From: Gossypium raimondii
Lineage: Eukaryota > Streptophyta > Magnoliopsida > Malvales > Malvaceae
Assembly: GCF_025698545.1 (NCBI RefSeq)
Contig: NC_068577.1
Span: 5,533,501-5,597,500 of the forward strand
Length of the DNA: 64,000 nucleotides
Direction: 5' to 3'
Numbering within the stretch: position 1 is the first letter of the stretch; every line of letters begins with the position of its first letter. The translations under genes and the position numbers were made by a program. This document shows, one piece after another, positions 38,257 to 49,560 of this stretch. The notes beneath the pieces were generated by a model. The model did not search any database. It saw only the letters and a program-made list of their open reading frames with translations, and was not told the origin of the DNA.

Positions 38257-39369
38257 ATTATTTAACACATTATCATGTATGTTGCATTGCCCTATTTGAT
38301 TTATTTAACTAGAATATAAAATTTTATTGTTTGCTTCTTATTCTTTTAGCGTGTAAAACATTTTAAAAATATTAGTATACAAATTAACCATGCGCACATA
38401 TTATATTAATATCAAGTACGGATTGTTAACCAAATTTCACTTCTTTCTTTTGTAGAATTTAAATGGGTGAAATTATTTTCTTATCAATAATATGAATAAC
38501 TCAAGATGTAAGAACCATGTATATGATATGTTATTTTGAGATTACCATAAATATAAACCATATGTGAAAACTATTTTCGCCTTGGAAAAATAAAATAATT
38601 TAGGCTCTGTTTGGCAATTGGCTGATAGCTGATAGTTAATTGCAGTGACTGATTTGACTATCTGATTCTATGAATTGATTTAACCAATTGATTCTATTAA
38701 TTATTTATTTAAAAAATTTTGGTCAAACTTAGCTGATAGCTGAAAACTGATTTGTGTAAAATGATAAATAAGGGCATGACACATTTTATTGTTAAGTATT
38801 TATTTGTTTATAATACTTTAGTCTTTATTTGGTGAAATTATTGAAATAAAACACTATTACCAATGAATTAAAACATACATTATGGAAATTAATTATTGAA
38901 TATTTTTAAAATTTAAATAAACAAATTTATTAAGTTCCTTATTTGTAAATATTAACCTTGTGGAAATTGATAAATATTAATAGTGTATCAATATAGTTGT
39001 AAACTATATTTTTAGTGATAATTATGTCATCTTCTTAATATGTAAATTAGTGATAATTATGTCATACTCTGAATAAATTTTTCAAATAGCATATTTCAAT
39101 TAATATAAAGTTGCATAAGTAATCATTTTACACAAGCAATTTGAAAATAAATGAAAATTACATAAATATTCAAGAAATAGATACATGTGGCAAATGTAGT
39201 AATTTTTTAGCAAACATAGTCAGATATGTTATTCCACATATCTCATTCCCAATCAGCGAAAAAAGTTGTTCATCCTAGTATTTTTTTGTTTTGGAGGTTT
39301 TAACTTAACAAGCTTTTGAAAACCTTCATTTACCAAACACTACAATTAGATGATTTGATTACCAAATCT
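38257..39369. other. AT-rich DNA with MITE-like ends
   Basis: No gene. The phrase AGGCTCTGTTTGGCAATTGG at 38604 and TTTACCAAACACTACAATT at 39327 are partly inverted (TTTGGCAA / TTACCAAA), as in many plant MITEs with GTTTGG termini. A target-site duplication was not found, so the 740-bp interval is only a candidate element. Confidence 0.35.
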
Positions 39370-41685
39370 GGCTTTTTTTTTATAAAAGTAATCCTAAAAT
39401 TTTGAATAATTACAAAAATGATCCACTTTTTTTATTATGTATGTAAATGACCTGAAATGAATAGTGAAAGTTGGTAGAGCCAAAGAGATTTGTACCACCA
39501 ACATGCCACGTCAGCCATTAGGATTAAAAAAAATCAATTTTTTAAATGGAGCCATAGAGAATGGTGCCACCTGTACACATACTAGAGAAATACCAATATT
39601 TCTCAATAATTGGAGGGCTAAAAAATAAATAATGGTAGTGAAGCCATACAGAATGATGCCATCACTTTAATGTGTTAGGTGTTTTTTTAGAAGTATTTTT
39701 ATTTTAATTTAAAAATAAAATTGATATTTTATTTGGTGGAGCTATAGAGAATGATGCCACCAGTGTCATGTGTCAGCTTTTTTTAAATGTATTTTTTAAT
39801 TTAAAATTAAAATTGATATTTTATTTGGTGGAGTCATTCTTTTTGGCAGTTCACTCTAAGTTGAAGAATTTTTTTTGAAAAGATTTTATTATGTTAGAGG
39901 ATGAATGGGAGAGAGATGAGAAGTGTTTATTTTATTTTATTTTACGGTTTTTTTTGTGTGTTTCTGTTTATTTAGAAAATTTTATAATTTGAAGGTATGT
40001 TTTGTTTAACGATAATCCGATGGAGCTCCAACACCGGTAAATTTAATGGTTATTTTTGGTGACAATTTCAACTAAAATTAAGAGTCTCGGTTTCTAGTTA
40101 TTTATTTGATAACAGATTCAAATTGATTATGCAACCAACGGATGGATTATTTGGGATTCTCTAGGTCGGCGAGATGTTTGAAGGTTTTAAGAAATCCCAA
40201 ATCGAACCGCACGAGTGAGATTATCAATATCAATAACATTCGAGCTGCAAGATAATAGAACCAAGAAACTTGCCCGTGTTGCAGTTAAACATTGTATTTT
40301 TCAATTTGTAAGATACAATGTTGTTGGTCTTGAACAAAACTATTTAATTATGTTTTATTTGTAAGATAGAATGATGTCAGTCTTAAATAAAATCATTTAA
40401 TTATGTATTATTTGTAAGACACAATGTTGTCGGTCTTAAACAAAATCGTTTAATTTTTTTAGTATTGAGAAAGCTGCTCATGTTGTAAAATTATATATTG
40501 TAAGTTAAGTGAAATTATTTTGGAATGTTGCAAATGTAAAATTATATTTTGTAAAATATAATTTGTGAATTATGTAAATTGATAGTTATTTGAAATGTTG
40601 GAAATGTAAAATAATTTCATTTAAATTGTTTCTATAATGTGAATTAATCGTTTGATAAGGAAATTTTAAAAGATATAAAAAAGAGCAGACCAAAAAGTAA
40701 AGAAGTTTGAGAGAGTGAGTTGGTTGAAAAAAAGAATGAGGAAAGGTTTATTTTTAAAAAAAAATATACAGGGGTATTTTCAAAATAAATAAAAAAATAA
40801 AAAACCAAAAAATAAATATGAAAAAGCTTATTGATCGGTCACATCGTGTCAGCCGCGTCAAAGACGCGACTGATCAGGAGAGGAAGTAGCTGCTTCTTTC
40901 GTAAAAAAGAAGAAGAAAAAAAACTTACCTATTATTGAGGCTGACTACTTCTTTTAAAAGGGAAGGTGAAGCTCTCTTTTGGTCCCCCGTAGTTTCGAAA
41001 TAGAAGAAGAGAATAAGAGAAGATCAAAAAAAAAAAAAATTGTGTTTGGTTCGAAGTTAATAAATACAATTAAGGTATGTAAATATATTTTGATGTGCAT
41101 GTATTATATTAAAAAAAAAAGTTGTGCAAAAAAACTGTGGAAAATGGTGGCGTCATTCTTTATTACTCCACTTAATTAAATAATAATTTCACTTTTAAAT
41201 TTAAAAAAAACTAAAAAAATAAATTTGACACTGGTGGAGCGTTTCTATATGGCTCCACCAAATAAAATATAAATTTTAAATTTAAATTAAAAAAAAACAC
41301 ATTAAAAAAACTGACACGTGACAGTAGTGGCGTCATTCTCTATGACTTTACCAAAATAATATTTTGTTTTTAAATTAAAAATAAATACTTTTAAAAAAAA
41401 CTGACACATTAAAGTGGTGTCGCCATTCTCTATAGCTCCATTACCATTATTTATTTTTTAGCCGCCCAATTATTGAGAAATATTAATATTTCTTTGATAT
41501 TTATACAAGTGACATCATTCTCTCTACTTAAAAAAATGACTTTTTTAATATTAATGGCTGACGTGACATATTGGTAGTGCCAATCTTTTTGGATCTCACC
41601 AACATTCACTATTAATTTTAGATCATTTACCTACATCATCAAAAAATGAATTATTTTTGTAATTATTCAAATAAAAAAAAACACC
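39370..41685. mobile_element. Foldback-type element with about 0.5-kb inverted arms
   Basis: The left arm (39370-39850) and right arm (41140-41685) are long imperfect inverted copies. Examples: GAATAATTACAAAAAT at 39404 against its inverse near 41655-41670, CACGTCAGCCATTA at 39509 against TAATGGCTGACGTG near 41563, CTCAATAATTGG at 39602 against CCAATTATTGAG near 41466, and repeated TCTATAGCTCCA / TGGAGCTATAGA words. The 1.3-kb centre holds a 53-bp tandem array and no transposase. Long internally repeated arms resemble foldback or MULE-type elements. No convincing 9-bp target-site duplication was found at the chosen ends, so exact limits are uncertain. Confidence 0.65.
40305..40460. repeat. 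53-bp tandem repeat, about three copies
   Basis: Units begin TTTGTAAGA at 40305, 40358 and 40411 and each contains an AATG(T/A)TGT(T/C)GGTCTT-like word followed by AAA-AAAATC-TTTAATT. They lie in the centre of the foldback element. Confidence 0.8.
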
Positions 41686-41946
41686 TCAATCATATATTTG
41701 TGTCTAAATCAGCTAAATTCCAAAATAATATTTACCAAACACCCCTTAAAGCAGACCAAATGTAATTTATTGTTGTAATTGCATGGACACGTTATATATT
41801 TTATAAAAAAAAACCCTAATATTCTCCCCTAAAAGATAATAAAAACACGAGTTTAAATTTATTTTTAATAACACATGTTATTATCAAGTTTACCAAAATT
41901 ATAACAAAAAATGATAAAATTGTCATAAAAGAATATTAGTATTACC

Positions 41947-42377
41947 TAGACTTGTCCATGGGCCGGGCGGCCTTGCCCGGCCCGACGGCCCGCCCGAAAT
42001 ATGGGAGGGTTCGGGTAAAAATATAGGCCCGGAATATGGGCTTGGGTAAAAAAATGAGGGATGCTTAAAAAATGGGCCGGGCTCGGGCTCAACTTTTTTG
42101 GCCCGAGCCCGGCCTGGCTCGGCCCGGCCCGAATATAATAAATATATATATATATTTTTATTTTTTAATTTTAAAATATATATATTTTTTATTTTTAAAA
42201 TATTTTTTTGTGTTTATTAAAAATCGGGCTGGCCGGGCCGGGCTCGGGCTTATTATTTTTTCTCGGGCCGGGCTTGGGCAAAATTGTAGGCCCATATTTT
42301 GGGCCGAGCTGGGCCCGGGCCTAAGAGGCGGGCCGAAATTTTTTTTCTGGGCCCAGCCCGGCCCATGGACAGGTCTA
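41947..42377. mobile_element. hAT-type MITE, GC-rich, 431 bp (TSD GTATTACC)
   Basis: Starts TAGACTTGTCCATGGGCCGG and ends with the inverse of TAGACCTGTCCATGGGCCGG, so the inverted ends match at 19 of 20 positions. It is flanked by the perfect 8-bp direct repeat GTATTACC at 41939-41946 and 42378-42385. An 8-bp duplication is diagnostic of the hAT superfamily. The interior alternates GGGCCGGGC-like words with an AT-rich middle (about 42135-42215). The open frame across it is an accident of the repeat. No transposase is present. Confidence 0.93.
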
Positions 42378-42385
42378 GTATTACC

Positions 42386-44769
42386 TAAGGAATAGGAGTT
42401 ATTAGGAAGATAAATTTAATGGCTAAATGTAATATTTAAAATCTAATCATAGAAATGTTATATCGAAATTTCACATTACTTGGATGAAACACGAGTAACC
42501 AATAAATTTATGGGTAAAATATACCCAAGGTTAGTAAGTTTACGTGTCGGTTACTCATATTTAAAAAATTATAAATTAGTCACTAAACTACTGAAAGTTT
42601 TCATTTAAGTTCTTGGGATATTAAAGTCGTTGTTACTTACATTTGATATCTTAGTGACTTAAATGAAAACTATCGAATAGTTTAGTGATCATTTTGTAAG
42701 TTTTTAAAGATGAATAACCAAGATGTAATTTTTCTAATAACTTAATGACTTTAATTGTAGTTTACCCTAAATTTATTTTCACTTCATTAATTCAGTTTTT
42801 GTTCAGCCCAGGCCTAACTTCAGACTAAACAATGTTGAGTGGGCATTTTAAATTATTATTTGGGCCTCTCTTTTGGGCCTTTGTTAATTTTCAAGGGTTC
42901 AATAATTCGGGTTCAATTTTGTTTTTCATTTATATTTATACCAAGTTAAGATATTAATTCAATAAAAAAATTATCTAAATATTTTCAATTAAAAAATAAA
43001 AAATATTTTTATTTTAATAAATTCAAAACAAATAACTAATATATACATTCACGTCAAAAGCTACTTATTATGATTTATGTAACTTAATCAATTCTTATCA
43101 TTAGATTTCATAAAATAAATCTCATCATTAGGAAAAAATATTTTTAAATATTATAATTCTCAAAAATGTAGATTTTATATATGAAATATTGTTTTAAAAT
43201 GTTATTACAAATTCTAATATATTTTATGTATACATATTATACAAAATATTTTTATTTTAAAAATCATAAAAGGAAAAATATAGAAAATTAAATGAAAATA
43301 ATTATTTTAGGGAAAAAATAACTATAGATAAGATCTGAATAATTTACTTACAAGAATCAAAGTCATTCTCAACTTTCAAACCTTATGTCATGGGTTCGAG
43401 TTGCTTTTGTTGTTTGAGTTTTGCTCTTTCATCACAACACAATTTTCATTCTATATTAAACTTATTATATCAAATATAAATCTTATTTATATTAAAAAAG
43501 GCTAAATTAGTTAAATATGTCAAAAAGAAAACATTAATTAGCAAAATAAGTCAACTTTTTTAAAATTTAGTGAAATAGCCGACATGTAACCTAAATAAAA
43601 AGCTTAATTTAGAAATTAATCCCTCTCAATTTGTTAATTAAGCTACAATGAAACCTTCCCCCATTTCTATTTCATTGCCATTCCTGTTACAAAAATGAAT
43701 GGCTATGAGCACCCATTTAAGTCCCCATAAATCTTTGAAATTGTTTGAAAATTTCGCTTTGGCTTTCAAGACTAAAACTTTCAAGTTCTTCACCGATGAC
43801 AATAATCGCAACAACAACTCTTCCTTCATCATCAAGCCAAATCCATTGTCAAATTCTTCTTCTTCTCCTCGATGAACGACAACCTTGAACATCGAGAGGG
43901 ATTCAAACCTTAAAAATATTTTTGAAGTTTTCTGCAACTTAAAAAGAGGAGTGCAAGAGAGATTGAGAGGGAGGAGAGGTTACTACATTATTAGATTAAA
44001 TTATTTTAATTTATTTCTAATGTTAATTACTGATAATTTATATTATGAAAATATCAAAGGCACATACGTGGCATCATCTCAATAACTAGATTGATTTTTT
44101 AAATCGTGGTTTATTTTGGATTTTAATACTTGATTGAAAAAAATATTTTAGGTACTAAAGTGAGAAAAAAGACACACTTCAAGGGCCAATTTATAAATTA
44201 ACCCTAAATAAAATCCAAATTCTCACCATTATATTTATTACTACTTTCATATAAATAAAAGGACAACCATATGACCATAATGGCCCTTTTTCAGCAATGC
44301 TACGCAAAAGCTTTGCCATTTTTTTTCATTTCATTTTTTTTGGGTTTATTAAATTCTGTCCTTCTGGTTCAAAAAGCTTTAGAAATTAATCCCTTTATTT
44401 TAATTTCTTAATGATCGTTATACTTTACAAAAAATGAAAAGTTAGTCCAATTATTAGTAGATATATGAACTTTAATTATTGATTTTTACTGATTTGCTGC
44501 ATTTAAATGATTGAATTATTAGTTTTTACCAAATTCCTCATAAATAAATTATCGAGTTGATATTTTCAGATCGTCAATTTAATAATAAGGTTTAATTGTG
44601 TTACCTAATTGAACTAAATTCAACTTTTTAAAGTATTAGATAGATTAAATTCTCAATTTTGAAAAGTGGAGGGATGAAAATTAGAATTAAACTTTTTATT
44701 TAATTCCCCTGTTTGCCTACTACTTTCACTTTCACTCTATTTTGCTAAGTTCTAAAGACAGAACCTTAA
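42386..44769. other. AT-rich intergenic DNA
   Basis: No gene recognised. A frame at 43638-43937 (minus) has no known domain and is not supported by composition. A B-box-like GGGTTCGAGTTGC at 43391 hints at a SINE but no matching A box is clear. The 43640-43990 stretch is a little GC-richer and could be part of an old gene fragment. Confidence 0.3.
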
Positions 44770-45010
44770 ATGACAACAATACCCATGTTGAAATATTCTT
44801 ATCCCATCCAAATCAAAGGAAACCCCTCTTTGATTTATCTTAAAGAACTGTCCTTTTTCGTCCATCGAAAAGATAGACCTGCCATTTTTCTCTGCTATTT
44901 TCCATTATTACCAAACAAAGAGTTTCTTCCATTAAAAAAAGAAAAAAGAAAAAAAAAGGAAAAAGGAAAAAGGGAACTGAATTCTTTGACGGAGAGAAGG
45001 GTTAGGCGTT
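44770..45010 (+). promoter_or_regulatory. Presumed 5' UTR and proximal promoter of the J-like protein gene
   Basis: An A/G-rich run at 44934-44977 (GAAAAAAGAAAAAAAAAGG-type sequence) lies just upstream of the start codon, typical of plant leaders. No in-frame upstream extension of the protein with conserved sequence is seen. A definite TATA box was not chosen. Confidence 0.35.
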
Positions 45011-46813
45011 ATGGACGGCAATACTACGGAGGCTGAGCGGTGGTTGACAATTGCGGAGAAGCTGTTGGCGGCGCGTGATTTGCACGGGACCAGGACCTTC
45101 GCGATCCGAGCTCGTGAATCGGCCCCTATCCTCGCCGACCAAATCCTAGCCGTGACGGACACTCTCATAACGGCTCAATCTAACCCTCAAGACTGGTACG
45201 GGATCCTCCAACTCGTGCCGTTAACTCAGTCCATGGAAGTTGTGGCGAGTCAGTATAGGAAACTCGCCCTTCTTTTGAATCCTGGGAGGAACAGGCTCTC
45301 TTTCGCAGATCAGGCGTTTCGATTTGTTTCCGAAGCTTGGAATGTGTTATCGAACCCTTCTAAGAAGGCCGTTTACGATAACGAGTTGAGGCTCCTTCAA
45401 TTTGGTCAGGTGAGTCAACTCGGTCAGCAACAACAACAACAACCACAGATGCAGCAACAGCAGCTGCAACCGCAAACGCAGCCGCTTTTCATGCAACCGC
45501 AGCCGCCGCCCCCGCCGAAAGAAACGCAAACGCTGTTCATGCAATCGCCGCCACAGAAAGAAACGCAGGCGCAAGTTACGCAACCGTTATTCATGAGAAG
45601 GAGCCCTAGAAATACTGATAAAGATGGGAATGCCGCTTTAGAAGGAGAGGAGCAGTTGGGATTAAAGAATAAATCGCCGGAGCAAAATCGGCCGGCTGAG
45701 CCAACATGGAGGAAGCAGATGAGTCAGATCGGTTTAGCTGGGTCGAGTCAGGTGAATCGGACAGGATCGGTTGGTTCGAGTCAGATTAGTCAGGCGAGTG
45801 AGGTTAATCGGCCTGAGCCGATTCGGATGAGCCAGATTAATCAAACAGGAACCGATAGCTCGAGTCAGTTTAATCGGGATGAGCCAACTCGGACGGGTCA
45901 AATTAACCAAACAACAACTCCTCCTCATAGGGGGAATAGTCAGACAGAGCCAACTAGTGTGACTCGGCCTAGTGAAGCCACTGAGTCAGAGGAGCTGACT
46001 TTCTGGACAGCTTGTCCGTACTGTTACATTCTCTATGAATACCCGAAGTTGTACGAGGATTGCACACTGAGGTGTCAGGCTAAGAACTGCAGGAGAGCTT
46101 TTCATGCGGTTGTGATACCGTCGCCACCCGTGAATGGAAAGGATTCGAGTTTCAGCTGCTGGGGGTTTTTCCCATTAGGATTTTCGAGGGGCGATCAATT
46201 TCCCAGTTGGTCACCCATTTCGACCATGTATGCTTGCCCTAATAATAAGAATACTGGGAAAAATAGTACTGCCAAAAAGCCTGCTCCAAGGGTGTATTAT
46301 GATGATGATGACGCATATGTAGATATTTCTGACTCGATTGGGACTTCAGAGGATGACGACGACGACGATGATGATTGGCAGAATGAGAAGAGGAAGAAGG
46401 CGAAAAATGTCAAAGGGAAAGGATCTGTGGGGAAAACTGCTAAGAAACCACAGAGTGAGAGAGTGAAGAAGGCGGGTAATGAGGCAGCTAATGTTGATGG
46501 TAGTGGGAATTTGAGTGGTGCGTCCACTGTGCCAGAAGGTGTGGTGACTGCTGAATCGAGTAGAAGAGGAGTTGTTAATAGTGGGAGGAAGCAGATGGCG
46601 AGGGGCACAAAGAATTTGGGGAAGTTGGATTTGAATGTGGAGTTTAGTAATGAAGTTGAAGAGCCGGCACCGAGGAGGAATGAGGGGAATCACCCCGGCT
46701 ATGGGGAGGAGGATAACATTGAAGGGAATGGGTTCTTTGAGGGTCTTGATGAGTTTTTGAGTAGCTTGCCTATACTTTCAGCTGTTGGGGATGATAAAGT
46801 TAAGGCTACTTAG
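45011..46813 (+). CDS. J-like (DnaJ-domain) protein with degenerate HPD motif, intronless, 600 aa
   Basis: Residues 1-60 form the helical N-terminal region (EAERWLTIAEKLLAARDLHG) seen in plant DnaJ/DUF3444-group proteins. Residues 62-130 are a J domain (DWYGILQLVPL, QYRKLALLLNPGRNRLSFAD, EAWNVLSNPSKKAVYDNELR). The catalytic HPD tripeptide reads NPG at 90-92, so stimulation of Hsp70 ATPase is unlikely. Then come a Gln/Pro-rich segment (138-200), short SSQxNR-type repeats (240-305), a zinc-ribbon-like block FWTACPYC with Cys 335, 338, 351, 355 and 360, an acidic run (about 447-455), a basic KRKKAKN nuclear signal and KLDLNVEF at 538-545, which matches an EAR-like LxLxL motif. A nuclear role is inferred. 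No DUF3444 domain follows. The start is the first ATG of the conserved N terminus. Antisense open frames over this gene are shadows. Confidence 0.9.
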   Translation: MDGNTTEAERWLTIAEKLLAARDLHGTRTFAIRARESAPILADQILAVTDTLITAQSNPQDWYGILQLVPLTQSMEVVASQYRKLALLLNPGRNRLSFADQAFRFVSEAWNVLSNPSKKAVYDNELRLLQFGQVSQLGQQQQQQPQMQQQQLQPQTQPLFMQPQPPPPPKETQTLFMQSPPQKETQAQVTQPLFMRRSPRNTDKDGNAALEGEEQLGLKNKSPEQNRPAEPTWRKQMSQIGLAGSSQVNRTGSVGSSQISQASEVNRPEPIRMSQINQTGTDSSSQFNRDEPTRTGQINQTTTPPHRGNSQTEPTSVTRPSEATESEELTFWTACPYCYILYEYPKLYEDCTLRCQAKNCRRAFHAVVIPSPPVNGKDSSFSCWGFFPLGFSRGDQFPSWSPISTMYACPNNKNTGKNSTAKKPAPRVYYDDDDAYVDISDSIGTSEDDDDDDDDWQNEKRKKAKNVKGKGSVGKTAKKPQSERVKKAGNEAANVDGSGNLSGASTVPEGVVTAESSRRGVVNSGRKQMARGTKNLGKLDLNVEFSNEVEEPAPRRNEGNHPGYGEEDNIEGNGFFEGLDEFLSSLPILSAVGDDKVKAT

Positions 46814-49560
46814 TGAAGTAAGATCCTTGCTTTTTGTTTTTCCGCAGTAGTTGTAGTTGTTGTAATTGCTTGTAGTATTCAACCGTGTGGAGGTGCTTAG
46901 GGCCTCCTTTTATAGCCTTTTCAAGGTTGACTTCGACTGTATATTTTGCAGCTCCATGTTTTGTCAATATTTCTATCATTTTGTGCTGCCTATTTACTCT
47001 GAATTAAATTTCCTGTTTGGGAGGATAATTAGAAAGTTCGGTACAAAATCATGACTTTTGTGGGTTGAAAGATGGAATGTTTTGTCCATCATGATTCTTG
47101 CAGTGACAGGAATAGGTGGTAAGTTTCTCCGACTGGTCTCTTCTTTCTCGTTTGAGTCGAAAGAGTTATTAACCATGATACTTGCTTTCTCCCCTCCTTG
47201 TTTCCCTCTTATTAAAAGGAAAAGATTAAAAGGTTAGAAATATGCTTTGAAAGGTATACAATTTGTTATCCTTGCATTTGAGAAGATATAATTTTGCCAA
47301 GTATTAATAGCAGAAAGAGCTTCAATGGTTATTGAATTTAGTTGCCAATGATTTTGTGTTTGCAAATCTGCTTCCTTTGTTCTAGTAGCGAATTTTGAGA
47401 GGTTGTTTCACTACCATTTAACACTTCCCTTCTAGAAAAATGTAGTTTTATATATATATTTTTATTGTTGATTGTGTTGGTTTTTTTTTTAACTTTGTAT
47501 GCACTTGTAATTCATGGTTTTTTTTTCATGAAATCTTTAACTAGAATTATCATCTGCATTAGTCTTGCTCGGCAGTTCTAAATTTCTCTCGTTAAACCAA
47601 CTATTAGTCATTACATTGACTGCATACTTAGTAATTTGACTTGGCCAGAATTGGTTTTGGAGCTGTAATACTGGCATGCCTTCTTCATTTAGGGCCAGAA
47701 ACCTGACATCCACTTCAAGAATGACCTTTCCTTCTGTTCTCTCTCTCTCTTTATGTTCTTTATAACTGAAGTATCAAAATCTTAAGGTAAATTGGGACCT
47801 TTTGGCCAAGGAGTTTATACATTCTGGTCTAAACGAGTTATTCTTACTATTCTGCGCTATATCTGCTCCAAAATAAGACCTAAACACATGATTTATTGAC
47901 TCAACTTAACATACACCCTTTGACTTCAAATGGAGGAATCCCAATTGAAGTTGTCAGACTCTGGTTTAAAGTATACAATTTCATCTTCTAGTTGCAGTCT
48001 TGCAACATGCATCATCTTTCTAAATTGCAACATTCATGGAGATGGTTAACATTTTGATTAGATGTTAAAGAGGCCAACAAGTCATTCATTCTAATCATTA
48101 GTAGTAGTTTGCTGGAATAGGGTCTGCTGATTTTAAACTTCTCTGTAATTTTTGGTTTTCTCTTGTTAGTGGTCCTCCTGATGATTCTTTGGCAGGTTTC
48201 TATTTGTCCTGAGGTTTTATTTAGCGAGCAAGAAATCTTTTGCTTGCCATATGTTTTTGCTCTTCATGTTGGGTTTTGTATTGTTGTAATTGACTCTTAA
48301 GGGTGTTGAATGTTGCTTGCCTTAGAAGACATGCGGCGTGTAGTCTGATTGTGAACTACACTTCACCTGTCGAAAATTGGAGGCTTCCACTGATTCTTCT
48401 TCCTAGTGGTGAAAGTTTTAGATGCTCCGAAGATGTCCATAAGCTGCATCAGTTGTCTAGAACATATCACTTTGAGATGGAATTGAACAGCTTTCTTATC
48501 TGTCAAGTATCTACCATACTGAACAACCTGAGAGTGCTGCAATTTATTTCTGCCTTTTCCAGTGGCAAAAAGGTACACTATCCTTGAACGTGTTAAAGGC
48601 AATATCATCTATCCGTTTTTTTTTCTTTCTTTTAACTAAGCATCTCTCATCCATTTAAAGGTGTATGACGAATATTTGGTTAATCTTAGGCATGGGATCA
48701 TGGATAATATGATGCTTTTGTATGAAAGTGGCAATTAGCCACAGAGTTGATATTGTGGTTGTGAACTTGCTGTTGGACAAGAGTGCCAGCGTTGCCAAAC
48801 GTGTTGTTTGCACGACCCAATTTGAAGCTCTTTGAGGGGGCATTTAGTTCAGAGAATGTAAAATTATTTTGGTAATCCTATCATTGGAATGTAAGATTAC
48901 CTTAGCACATTACCAGGTATGTTTTATTACATTGTTTGGCTAATTTGGTTGGAATGTAAGATTTTGCAATTTGATTGACGGAATGCCAAATTTGCTAAGA
49001 ACGTATTTTACTAAATTGTCCTTGTAGAATTTGCGCCCCCTTTATATATGTGTATATGTTCTTTACTGCACAAAGGTTGAAGCCCCGAAGTGTTTCATGT
49101 TCAAACAGAGCTTGTAAAAGATATACTTGATAAAGAAGAGTTTTGCCTGAGAAATCCCTTTGACACATGGTTTAAGATCTTCAAGCTGATGCTAATACCC
49201 TGCCCCTGAGTTGATTAAGGATATGTCGTGTTGGTCGTATTTTCTTCTTTCTTAGGCTTTGTTATTCACTTGATCTGCTCCTCTCTCTTCATACTAGGAT
49301 ACCCTTAGACAAACTGCAGTATTTTGTTGCTCATTTGTTGTATAGTACATATGAGCAATGCCACACTAATTGTAGGCTGTGTTAAAGTTTTGCCAACTCT
49401 CTTAATAAAGAAAACTACAGAGTTTGTGTATTCAGAGGTTATTTATGTCTTGCTTGGAGTGTCAACTGATCATTCAATGGACAATATAATATTGTTTAAA
49501 TGGTCTCATTGTTCACATATCTCATTTGCATCCATAGCAGGGCTATCAACATTATAAATG
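46814..49560 (+). other. 3' UTR and downstream flank of the J-like gene, no second gene recognised
   Basis: Sequence just after the stop codon has 3'-UTR-like T-rich composition. A frame at 48303-48587 has no recognised domain. Base composition across 46900-49550 is less AT-rich than typical intergenic DNA here, so a spliced 3' UTR or non-coding transcript is possible. The stretch 48834-49020 (GGGGGCATTTAGTTCAGAG, with GGAATGTAAGATTAC repeated at 48886 and 48950) looks like a small MITE. Confidence 0.35.

Noticed and set aside
42072..42395. 107-codon frame of Gly/Pro/Ala-rich sequence
   Set aside because: It lies wholly within the hAT MITE and reflects its GGGCCGGGC repeats.
43370..43440. 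B-box-like GGGTTCGAGTTGC suggesting a tRNA or SINE
   Set aside because: No A box at the right distance and no cloverleaf arms could be paired.
43638..43937. 99-codon frame on the minus strand
   Set aside because: No conserved motif, low-complexity Leu/Lys/Glu composition and AT-rich surroundings without promoter signals.
45347..46693. Several antisense open frames over the J-like gene
   Set aside because: They are shadows of a long, GC-richer coding frame on the plus strand and contain only Leu/Arg- or Ser/Pro-rich complements of its repeats.
48303..48608. Overlapping frames of 94 and 81 codons downstream of the J-like gene
   Set aside because: No recognisable domain, both strands open, and no splice context; not distinguishable from chance.
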